Assembly (NCBI RefSeq): GCF_010747475.1
Contig: NZ_VSLZ01000001.1
Span: forward strand, 62,001-126,000
Source: Halorussus sp. MSC15.2
GTDB lineage: Archaea > Halobacteriota > Halobacteria > Halobacteriales > Haladaptataceae
DNA length: 64,000 nucleotides
Reading direction: 5' to 3'
This document shows, piece after piece, positions 9,351 to 15,868 of the stretch. The first letter of the stretch is position 1; the number at the start of each line of letters is the position of its first letter. The position numbers and the translations under genes are program-made. The notes beneath the pieces were generated by a model, which did not search any database, had not been told where the DNA came from, and was given only the letters and a program-made list of their open reading frames with translations.

Positions 9351-9445
9351 AGGTCCCCGTTGCCACCCCTATCCCATCAACTTTGCCACCGTTCGGAGCG
9401 GCGAGCGTCGAAACGAATTTGGTTAGTCAACCGAATTGAACGCAC

Positions 9446-9580
9446 ATGGACTTCGTCTACAACAACCCCATGGTGGTCGGCTTCGTGGTGCTGCTGCTCG
9501 GGTTCGTCTTCTTCATGTACCTGTTCATCCGCCGAACCGTCACTGGGTTCCAAGAAGGCGTCCAAAACGGCCGACGGTAG
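9446..9580 (+). CDS. 44-aa single-pass membrane microprotein
   Basis: A short frame from ATG 9446 to TAG 9580 reads MDFVYNNPMVVGFVVLLLGF and onward, with one membrane helix followed by a basic segment (FIRRTVTGF). An AT-rich stretch about 30 nt upstream (TTTGGTTAGTC) could serve as promoter. It is divergent from the membrane-bound regulator gene, so the two may be functionally linked. The function is unknown. Confidence 0.6.
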   Translation: MDFVYNNPMVVGFVVLLLGFVFFMYLFIRRTVTGFQEGVQNGRR

Positions 9581-9601
9581 TCGGACCGCGTTCCGCCGAC
9601 C

Positions 9602-10624
9602 TTACCCTTCGACTACGTCGCCGATGCGGTCAGCGGCATCCGCGATATCGTCGCGGTCCACGTCCCAGTGAGTGCAGAAGCGCGCGACGTGCGTGTCGAA
9701 CTGCGTCCCGAGGACGCCCGCGTCCTCGCAGGCGTCGAGGAACTCGTCGGCGGTCAGGCCGGCTGCCTCGGTGTTCACGAGGACGATGTTCGTCTCCGGG
9801 TCCTGCACCGACAGGCCCTCGACTCCGGCGAGTCGCTCGGCCAGCAGTCGGGCGTTATCGTGGTCCTCCGAGAGGCGCTCGACGTTTTCGAGCGCAAGTA
9901 GCCCCGGCGCGGCCACGATTCCGGCCTGACGCATCCCGCCGCCGAACAGTTTCCGGTTGCGCCGCGCGCGTTCGACGAACTCCTCGCTCCCGGCCAGCAT
10001 CGACCCGACCGGTGCGCCGAGTCCCTTCGAGAGACAGAACATCACCGAATCGACGTTCTCGGTCACGCGCTCGACAGGCACGTCGTGAGCCACGGCCGCG
10101 TTGCAGACCCGCGCGCCGTCGAGGTGGACCGGGACGCCGAGTTCGCGAGCGGTCTCCGCCGCGGCGTCGATTTTCTCCGGCGTGACGGCGACGCCGCCCT
10201 TGCTGTTGTGCGTATTTTCGAGTGTGAGCAGTCCGGTTCCCGGTCGGTGGAGGTCCTCCTCGACGTACTCCTCGCGGACCTGCTCGGGGGTCGGAACGCC
10301 GCGTTCGCCGCCGTCGAGCGTCCGAACCTGCAGGGTCGATAGCTGGGCCATCCCGCCGAGTTCCCACTTGACGACGTGGCTCTCGCGCTCGGTCAGCACC
10401 TCCTGTCCGCGCTCGGTGTGGGTCCGGACCGCGACCTGATTGCCCATCGTGCCGGTCGGGACGTAGAGGGCGTCCTCCATGCCCACGAGGTCGGCGGCTT
10501 CCGCCTCCAACTGGTTGACGGTCGGGTCCTCGCCGTACACGTCGTCGCCCACGTCGGCGTCTCGGGCGGCGTCGCGCATCGCCTCGTCCGGTGTCGTCAC
10601 GGTGTCGCTCCGCAGGTCTATCAT
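9602..10624 (-). CDS. Threonine aldolase family PLP enzyme
   Basis: A 340-residue fold-type I PLP enzyme that should cleave L-threonine or L-allo-threonine to glycine and acetaldehyde. Seen directly: the N-terminal signature [19 protein letters not shown], the FGGGMRQAG segment, and the PLP lysine in [12 protein letters not shown] near residue 200. [18 protein letters not shown] contains the aspartate that pairs with the cofactor. I start at the ATG at 10624, where family similarity begins. It is divergent from the aminopeptidase gene, and both are amino-acid catabolic. Confidence 0.93.
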   Translation of the reverse strand: MIDLRSDTVTTPDEAMRDAARDADVGDDVYGEDPTVNQLEAEAADLVGMEDALYVPTGTMGNQVAVRTHTERGQEVLTERESHVVKWELGGMAQLSTLQVRTLDGGERGVPTPEQVREEYVEEDLHRPGTGLLTLENTHNSKGGVAVTPEKIDAAAETARELGVPVHLDGARVCNAAVAHDVPVERVTENVDSVMFCLSKGLGAPVGSMLAGSEEFVERARRNRKLFGGGMRQAGIVAAPGLLALENVERLSEDHDNARLLAERLAGVEGLSVQDPETNIVLVNTEAAGLTADEFLDACEDAGVLGTQFDTHVARFCTHWDVDRDDIADAADRIGDVVEG

Positions 10625-10791
10625 GCCCGTCCCTTGCTCGCGGCGGGTCAAATACCTCGCGGTGGCGTGTCAGTTCTGCCGCTGGTGTGACAGTGGAGGT
10701 GCAGTGTGATTGCGTGTCAGTCGCGGGTGCAGTGCGGCGATTCAGACCGTGGACCGAAAGCGGTTTCCCGGTCTCGTCAACATTTGCCTTT

Positions 10792-11895
10792 ATGGACCCC
10801 CGAGTCAGAGAGCACGCCGAAATCGTCGTGGACCATTCTACCGAAATCGAGACCGGTGACAACGTCGTCGTCAGCGCTTCCTCGGCAGCGGAAGACCTGA
10901 CGCTCGCGCTCTGTGAGACCATCGGCGAACGGGGTGGACTTCCGTTCCACGTCTCGTTCCGCAACGACCGGACGCGCGCGGCGTTCCTCGGAGGCGTCTC
11001 GCCCGAGGACGTCGATACGCCCGACCACGAACTCGCGCTGGCGGAGGCCGCCGACGTGTGGATTCACGTCCGCGCCCACGACAACGTCGCCGAGATGAGC
11101 GCGGTGGAGAGCGACACCATGGCGGCCTACCGGAAGGCCCAACTCCCCGTCCGCGAGGAGATTCTCGACACGACGTGGGTCCTCACCCAGTACCCCGCGC
11201 CCGCCGACGCCCAGAACGCCGAGATGAGTACCGAGGAGTACGAGGAGTTCGTCTGGTCGGCCATCGGCAAGGACTGGGCGGCCCAGAAGGCCCATCAGGA
11301 GGAGATGGTGGAAATCCTCGACGCGGGCGAGGAGGTCCGCATCGTCTCGGGCGACACCACCGACCTCACCATGAGCATCGAGGGGATGACCACCATCAAC
11401 GACCACGCGAAGAACAACCTCCCCGGCGGCGAGGTGTTCACCGCGCCGGTCGCCGACTCCGTGGAAGGCGAAGTGCTGTTCGACAAGCCGCTCATCCACG
11501 AGGGTCACGAGGTCGAGGACGGCTACCTCCGATTCGAGGGCGGCGAGGTCGTCGAGTACAGCGCCAGCAAGAACGAGGACGTGCTGGGGCAGGTCCTCGA
11601 CACCGACGAGGGTGCCCGCAGACTCGGGGAACTCGGCATCGGGATGAACCGCGACATCGACCGGTTCACCTACAACATGCTGTTCGACGAGAAGATGGGC
11701 GACACCATCCACCTCGCGGTCGGCCGCGCGTACGACGAGTGCCTGCCCGAGGGCGAGACGGGCAACGAGAGCGCGGTCCACGTGGACATGATTGTGGACA
11801 TGAGCGAGGACTCCTACATCGAAGTAGACGGCGAAGTCGTCCAGCGAAACGGCACGTTCCGATTCGAGGACGGGTTCGAGGAGAGCGAGGCCTGA
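10792..11895 (+). CDS. M29-family aminopeptidase (leucyl aminopeptidase)
   Basis: A 367-residue metallo-aminopeptidase of the M29/AmpS-like family, releasing N-terminal residues from peptides in the cytoplasm. Metal-ligand regions are recognisable in order: GGEVFTAP (Glu), RRLGELGIG (Glu), EKMGDTIHLAVGRAY (His) and HVDMIVDM (His, Asp). I chose ATG 10792 (MDPRVREHAEIVVDHST), which is the usual family start; the frame is open further upstream. The last 27 nt of unique coding sequence (11854-11880) recur downstream at 12026-12052. Confidence 0.92.
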   Translation: MDPRVREHAEIVVDHSTEIETGDNVVVSASSAAEDLTLALCETIGERGGLPFHVSFRNDRTRAAFLGGVSPEDVDTPDHELALAEAADVWIHVRAHDNVAEMSAVESDTMAAYRKAQLPVREEILDTTWVLTQYPAPADAQNAEMSTEEYEEFVWSAIGKDWAAQKAHQEEMVEILDAGEEVRIVSGDTTDLTMSIEGMTTINDHAKNNLPGGEVFTAPVADSVEGEVLFDKPLIHEGHEVEDGYLRFEGGEVVEYSASKNEDVLGQVLDTDEGARRLGELGIGMNRDIDRFTYNMLFDEKMGDTIHLAVGRAYDECLPEGETGNESAVHVDMIVDMSEDSYIEVDGEVVQRNGTFRFEDGFEESEA

Positions 11896-12052
11896 GCGGA
11901 GCGAAGGCCTCGAACCGAAGCGGGGAGCGAAGCGACCCGCGGAGGAGTAGGGTGGTCTTTTTTCATCGACGTTTTTCCAGGAGAGTCGCCGGAGGCGACT
12001 CGACGAGGAAAAAGGTCGGACGCGGACGTTCCGATTCGAGGACGGGTTCGAG
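11854..12052 (+). repeat. 27-nt direct repeat of the aminopeptidase 3' end
   Basis: Positions 11854-11880, inside the end of the aminopeptidase gene, recur exactly at 12026-12052. The following bases are also similar (GAGGCCTGAGCG versus GAGGGCTGAGCG, including the stop codon). The 145 bases between hold two hairpins with similar loops, a hairpin GAGTCGCC/GGCGACTC, and two T-runs. It looks like a local duplication with an insertion between the copies. Confidence 0.7.
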
Positions 12053-12352
12053 GGCTGAGCGTTCACCTTCTTCGCGAACGAGTCCGCTGTCACCGGAGGC
12101 ATCTCTTAAAAGCACGAACGACGCCGCGAGCGTAGCGAGGATTACCGAAGGGATGTAGTCGCCTCGAACGCCACCGTGACGACGGAGAATCTCCGTACGG
12201 CTTCGTGAATATATGCCATATATGATGACATTATTTCAATTTACTCTGACCATTATCCCAACTGTGACTCGGTTTTCGTGCGTCTCGGCCGTAAGATTTC
12301 TCTACTTAGCTTACATTGCAATTTAAGTGTTTGGGCCATAGACTCACACCTC
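11896..12352. other. Structured intergenic region downstream of the aminopeptidase gene
   Basis: No gene is seen. Hairpin 1 has arms CGAGGCCT/AGGCCTCG spanning the stop codon. Hairpin 2 has arms GCGGG/CCCGC. Their loops are almost the same (GAGCGGAGCGA and GAGCGAAGCGA). T-runs follow near 11957 and 11971. The second copy of the aminopeptidase 3' end lies at 12026-12052. The last 150 bases become AT-rich toward the next promoter. Confidence 0.5.
11951..11975 (+). terminator. Probable T-run terminator after the aminopeptidase gene
   Basis: Two oligo-T tracts (six and five T) within 25 bases, about 60 nt after the stop codon and just after two stem-loops. Oligo-T runs are the usual archaeal intrinsic termination signal. 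No transcript data are available. Confidence 0.4.
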
Positions 12353-12502
12353 GTGACAAAGGTATCGTGTCCCGACTGTGGTCGCAGTATCGCTATGCAC
12401 GAACTCGAAACCCGAACCGTTGCCCAGCGCAACGACTTCCAGACCAACTACAGATGCCCGTTCTGCCGGTCTGACATAAACGACGTAGGCGACTTATTCT
12501 GA
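12353..12502 (+). CDS. 49-aa zinc-ribbon-like small protein
   Basis: From GTG 12353 the frame reads MTKVSCPDCGRSIAMHELET and ends NYRCPFCRSDINDVGDLF. Two C-x2-C pairs (CPDC and CPFC), 28 residues apart, suggest one zinc site. TTTAAG at 12322-12327 lies about 29 nt upstream, so the mRNA would be leaderless and start at the GTG. The gene lies in AT-richer DNA than its neighbours. It could bind nucleic acid or protein; no family name is recognised. Confidence 0.6.
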   Translation: MTKVSCPDCGRSIAMHELETRTVAQRNDFQTNYRCPFCRSDINDVGDLF

Positions 12503-12698
12503 ATAGCGGGCTAGTTCGTTCCTCCTTCGACTCGACGCGGTCTCTCGTTGAAGTTGGCTCACTCACGGTCGAGAGACGAGAGTACCGCGAGTGTGCTCTG
12601 CCAACCTGTTCCTTCGAGAGCGAGGCCGCGACGAGTAGTCCGTCCGGTCGCCGCCGCTGGGTAACGAACGACGTAGTCACTCCGTCGATACAGCGGTG

Positions 12699-14048
12699 TC
12701 AGTCTGCGTGTTCCGTCCGGCCGGTGCCGATTCCTATCGCACTCCGAGCGTTCGAGACGCTTCGCTGGAGGAGTTCGCGGACACTTTCGCGACGTTTGAC
12801 GAACAACCCGACGCCGAAGACGATGTAGACCGCGGTATAGACGTAGAGGATAGCGATACTAATCGTCGATGCAGTTGCTTCAGCGTAGGTCTGAATCACG
12901 TAGAACTCCGCGAGAACCTGCGTAGCGAACAGGACGAGCAACACGATGGCCTCGCGAGTGCTAATCTCGAGGTTCGTCAGGATAGCGATGGCGAAGAGGC
13001 TCTGGGCGGCGGTAATCCAGATTTCCGCCGCCTGCTTCGAGTCGAACGAGAGCGTCCCGATAGCCCCCGCGGAGATGGAGTAGACGATGGCGAGTGTCCC
13101 GATGAGCAACGTCCACTGATTGAGCTTCGAAGAGATGAGCGCGTTGAATCCGGCGGTCGAACGCGCCTTGTTCACCAGATAGGCGACGACGATGAGTTCG
13201 GGACTCTCCGAGGCGAGCGGTGCGAGCCACTGAATCATGAAGAACTCGGGGATGCCGTACTGGAGACCCAACTGCTCCAGTCCCTCGGCGAACGGGTGGA
13301 CGGCAGTGAAGATTATCGCCCCCGAGAACGCGAACCCGAAGAGGATGAACGCAATCCGCGGTACCTTCGAGTACTTCTGGAAGTAGGCGGGGACGCCGAT
13401 GTGTTCTTCGGACGGTTCGACGTCACCGCGGATGACGACGAGGATATACAGCACGAACAGTCCGACGAGAAAGAGCGTATCGAGCGGCCCGATACCGCCG
13501 CTGAGCGGGATGAAAAACGCGTACGCCGTCGCGACGAGCAGGAACGCGATTTCGGTCGCGATTTTCGGGTCGAGCGTGACCGCGTCCGTGAGGAATCCCG
13601 ACCGGTACTCGACCGCCGGGTCGTCGGTGCGCTTCGCGCGGTAAATCGTGAACAGTGCGATGCCCGACCACCCGAGACCGATGAGAATCCGGTTCGCGCC
13701 GGTCATGTTGGCCACCGCGAGGTTGGCGGCTTCACTGGAGCCAGCACCGGCCTCCCACGCGTAGAGCGCGTCGACGGCGTACTCGGGGGCCACGGCCAGC
13801 ACCGCCAGCACCGCGATGGCGAACGCCTGTGGGACGTCCTTCTCGGCGGTTTCGGCCGCCCACGCGAGCAGGAACGCCGCGCCCACGATTGCGAGACCAC
13901 CGACGAGGACGGCCATTCCGGGCGTGATGTTCTCGCCCGGGTGCACGGTTCCGTACCCACCGGACGAGACGAACGTCGCTATCCACGGTACTGTCAAAGC
14001 TAAGGCGACGGCGACTGCGACGAGTGGGTGGCGAAACCGGTCCAGCAC
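12699..14048 (-). CDS. Sodium/calcium exchanger family membrane protein
   Basis: A 449-residue polytopic protein with two Na_Ca_ex-type repeats, expected to exchange cations such as Ca2+ for Na+ or H+. The first repeat has VLAVLAVAPEYAVDALYAWE and then NMTGANRILIGLGWS. The second has WLAPLASESPELIVVAYLVN and later STAGFNALISSKLNQWT. The acidic residues in APEYAVD and ASESPEL correspond to the alpha-repeat ion ligands. A long central loop (about 165-215) precedes the second half. The start is a GTG at 14048; no other start lies between it and the upstream in-frame stop, and a CATAAG promoter-like box lies about 30 nt upstream. Confidence 0.85.
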   Translation of the reverse strand: MLDRFRHPLVAVAVALALTVPWIATFVSSGGYGTVHPGENITPGMAVLVGGLAIVGAAFLLAWAAETAEKDVPQAFAIAVLAVLAVAPEYAVDALYAWEAGAGSSEAANLAVANMTGANRILIGLGWSGIALFTIYRAKRTDDPAVEYRSGFLTDAVTLDPKIATEIAFLLVATAYAFFIPLSGGIGPLDTLFLVGLFVLYILVVIRGDVEPSEEHIGVPAYFQKYSKVPRIAFILFGFAFSGAIIFTAVHPFAEGLEQLGLQYGIPEFFMIQWLAPLASESPELIVVAYLVNKARSTAGFNALISSKLNQWTLLIGTLAIVYSISAGAIGTLSFDSKQAAEIWITAAQSLFAIAILTNLEISTREAIVLLVLFATQVLAEFYVIQTYAEATASTISIAILYVYTAVYIVFGVGLFVKRRESVRELLQRSVSNARSAIGIGTGRTEHAD

Positions 14049-14191
14049 TAGTTCTTCAATGGTGAGTCGGACACCTACCTCTTATGCCCGTCGTCTCTCC
14101 GGGGGCGAGTGTCGTCCGTAGATGCTTCTCCTGAAGCCGTCCAGTAGTCTCCGCACCCGGCGGTATCCCAACTATCCTCGTTCGGAGAAAG

Positions 14192-14212
14192 GGGCACGAT
14201 GGGATTTGAACC
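14192..14212 (-). repeat. Duplicated 3' end of tRNA-Arg (possible att remnant)
   Basis: These 21 bases are identical to the 3' end of the tRNA-Arg gene (14305-14325), in the same orientation and 92 bases downstream of it. Integrative elements of archaea usually recombine at tRNA 3' ends and leave exactly this type of direct repeat. No integrase gene is present, so this would be an old or minimal remnant. Confidence 0.6.
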
Positions 14213-14263
14213 GGAGCCAGACGTGCTCACTTCGTTGTGCGCGACTGGCAGGGTTCAAATCCC
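14201..14263. repeat. tRNA T-arm-derived inverted repeat
   Basis: The outer arms are a perfect 12-bp inverted repeat of T-arm sequence (GGGATTTGAACC at 14201-14212, GGTTCAAATCCC at 14252-14263). Inside, GCCAG/CTGGC and more partly paired bases continue the arms toward a TTCGTT loop. The site resembles a tyrosine-recombinase crossover region formed from tRNA ends facing each other. No complete tRNA can be folded from it. Confidence 0.5.
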
Positions 14264-14304
14264 CTTTCGCGCCGGTTCACTCGTCATTTCGCTCCTCGTT
14301 GCAC

Positions 14305-14408
14305 GGGCACGATGGGATTTGAACCCACGACCGTCGGATGTCTTCTCCGACCGGAGTGACCGACCGGAATAGAAGTCCGACGCTCTTTCCAGACTGAGCT
14401 ACGTGCCC
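14305..14408 (-). tRNA. tRNA-Arg (TCT) with a 30-nt intron
   Basis: The minus strand folds into a complete tRNA: 7-bp acceptor stem GGGCACG/CGTGCCC, D stem GCTC/GAGC, anticodon stem TCGGA/TCCGA, T stem GTGGG/CCCAT with loop TTCAAAT. The anticodon loop is CTTCTA-A, anticodon TCT. A 30-nt intron interrupts it between standard positions 37 and 38 (14340-14369). The junctions form a bulge-helix-bulge: central helix CTTC/GAAG, 3-nt bulges TAT and ACA, and a 9-bp intron stem with a TCACT loop. The mature tRNA is 74 nt without encoded CCA. Confidence 0.95.
14340..14369 (-). other. tRNA-Arg intron (bulge-helix-bulge)
   Basis: The intron runs from the T after A37 to the C before A38. Its inner stem is TCCGGTCGG paired with CCGGTCGGA (two G-U pairs), closed by TCACT. 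The tRNA splicing endonuclease would cut both 3-nt bulges after their second base, giving a regular seven-base anticodon loop. Confidence 0.88.
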
Positions 14409-14556
14409 TCGTCGCTTTGTTCAGGCGGCCTCGGCAAAAGACCTTAGGATTTTACTCCCTGAATCGTTTCGGCTCCCGCGGCCGCTGAGAGAACTGCGTC
14501 GTAACTCCGTCTTCGGGTGAGCACTGAGGACGTGCGGTCCTCCGCTGAACATAGCG

Positions 14557-14562
14557 TTTATA
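14557..14562 (+). promoter_or_regulatory. TATA box of the UPF0200 gene
   Basis: TTTATA lies 26-31 nt upstream of the ATG at 14588, which suits a leaderless mRNA for the UPF0200-UPF0201 pair. Confidence 0.5.
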
Positions 14563-14587
14563 CCCAACTCCGCACTATCGATACCCA

Positions 14588-15160
14588 ATGAGAGTAATCG
14601 GAACCGTCGGCTTGCCGGGGAGCGGCAAGGGCGAGGCCGCCACCGTCGCCGAGGAACTCGCCATTCCCGTCGTGACGATGGGCGACGTGATTCGCCGGGA
14701 GTGCCGCGACCGGGGACTCGACCCGGCCGAACACCACGGCGAAATCGCCAGCGCGCTCCGGGAAGAGAACGGTCCCGACGCCATCGCCCAGCGGTCGCTC
14801 CCCGTCGTCGAGGAGGCGCTCGAAGAGAGCGACACCGTCCTCGTGGACGGCATCCGAGCGGGCGTGGAAGTCAAGCGCTTCGAGGAGGCGTTCGGCGACG
14901 CGTTCACGCTGGTCAGCATCGAAGCGCCGTTCGAGGTCCGGGCGGAACGCGTCCAATCGAGAGGTCGAGACGCCACCGACGCCGAAACCCTGCGGGAGCG
15001 CGACGAGCGCGAGCGCGGATTCGGCATGGACGAGGCCATCGCCCGCGCCGACGCCGCGATAGACAACACAGCGACGCTGGAGGCGTTCCACGAGAAGATT
15101 CGCGTCCTGATGACCGAGGGCGTCGAGGGACTCGAACGCGAACGCGCACAGGAGGCCTGA
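14588..15160 (+). CDS. UPF0200-type P-loop kinase-like protein
   Basis: A 190-residue nucleoside-kinase-like P-loop protein of the archaeal UPF0200 family, often labelled dephospho-CoA kinase-like. The Walker A motif is at the very start (VGLPGSGKGEA). It continues with VVTMGDVIRRECRDRGL and a Walker B-like strand (SDTVLVDGIRAGVEV), then a lid-like arginine-rich region (LRERDERERGFGMDEAI). The substrate is not established. It is followed after 8 nt by the UPF0201 gene, a pairing kept in many archaea, so the two probably act together. Confidence 0.85.
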   Translation: MRVIGTVGLPGSGKGEAATVAEELAIPVVTMGDVIRRECRDRGLDPAEHHGEIASALREENGPDAIAQRSLPVVEEALEESDTVLVDGIRAGVEVKRFEEAFGDAFTLVSIEAPFEVRAERVQSRGRDATDAETLRERDERERGFGMDEAIARADAAIDNTATLEAFHEKIRVLMTEGVEGLERERAQEA

Positions 15161-15168
15161 TTCTACCA

Positions 15169-15588
15169 ATGATATACAGCATCGACGTGCAGATTACCGC
15201 ACCCGTCGCCGACACCGAAATCGCGGACCGAGTCGCCACGGCCATCACCAACATCTTCCCCGGTGCCGAAACCGAGGAGCGCCACGGCGAAATCACGGCA
15301 GAGACCCACTCGCTCGACCACTTCTCGGAACTGCTCCACCGTCAGGAGATACTCGACACCGCTCGCGGCGAGTTCTTCGGGAGTCGCCGGGGGAACACCC
15401 TCGCGTTCGACCTGAAGAAACAGGCCGCCTTCGAGGGCGTCGTCAACTTCGCGGTCGGTAACCCCGACGAACTCGGCGACATCCACGTTCGAGTTCGCGT
15501 CGAGGAACCGAGCGTCGAGGAGTTCGTTGACCACGTAGCTCCGCCGACGGAGGAGGGGAAACCTGTCACGCAGGACGACTTCGAGTAG
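15169..15588 (+). CDS. UPF0201 family protein
   Basis: A 139-residue protein of the archaeal UPF0201 family, starting MIYSIDVQITAPVADTEIAD. Conserved features include AITNIFPGAE near residue 30, the central FSELLHRQEILDTARGEFF, and the late VNFAVGNPDELGDIHVRV. The fold in this family resembles ribosomal protein L5-like RNA-binding domains; the biological role is not known. Start ATG 15169, 8 nt after the UPF0200 stop, indicates an operon. Confidence 0.88.
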   Translation: MIYSIDVQITAPVADTEIADRVATAITNIFPGAETEERHGEITAETHSLDHFSELLHRQEILDTARGEFFGSRRGNTLAFDLKKQAAFEGVVNFAVGNPDELGDIHVRVRVEEPSVEEFVDHVAPPTEEGKPVTQDDFE

Positions 15589-15769
15589 AACAATCTACTA
15601 GGTGACGTTCTTCGGGTTTTACTTTTCGAAGCTATCGCAGGACGCAGCGCTTCTGTGACCGCCTCGTCGGTGGCTACTCGATTGGTGCGGCGAGAACCAT
15701 ACCGAGACTATTTCGACTATTACTGTTTGGTTCAAAATACTTATTCCATACAAGTTTTAACTTCTGTCA

Positions 15770-15868
15770 ATGACTAAATCCAAACACATCATAAAAGATA
15801 CCTCTGTAGATGGGGCGGTTCAGTTCGGGAACCCGATAATCGACGACTCCCCGGAGGTCCCCGTATGA
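15770..15868 (+). CDS. 32-aa leader ORF overlapping the subtilase start
   Basis: ATG 15770 opens a frame MTKSKHIIKDTSVDGAVQFG that ends with a TGA at 15866-15868. The TGA overlaps the subtilase start codon (ATGA), so ribosomes could re-initiate on the protease. AT-rich promoter-like sequence (AAAATACTTATT, 15735-15746) lies about 27 nt upstream, so the mRNA may start at this ATG. The peptide may be a leader that couples or regulates translation, or a chance ORF. Confidence 0.45.
   Translation: MTKSKHIIKDTSVDGAVQFGNPIIDDSPEVPV

Noticed and set aside
12503-12698. Possible gene between the zinc protein and the Na/Ca exchanger
   Set aside because: Only short frames without a good start or composition; I see nothing supported here.
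14221-14275. A second tRNA on the plus strand ending near GGTTCAAATCCCCTTTCGCGCC
   Set aside because: It has only a T-arm-like part and no acceptor, D or anticodon stem partners. Better explained as an att-like inverted repeat.
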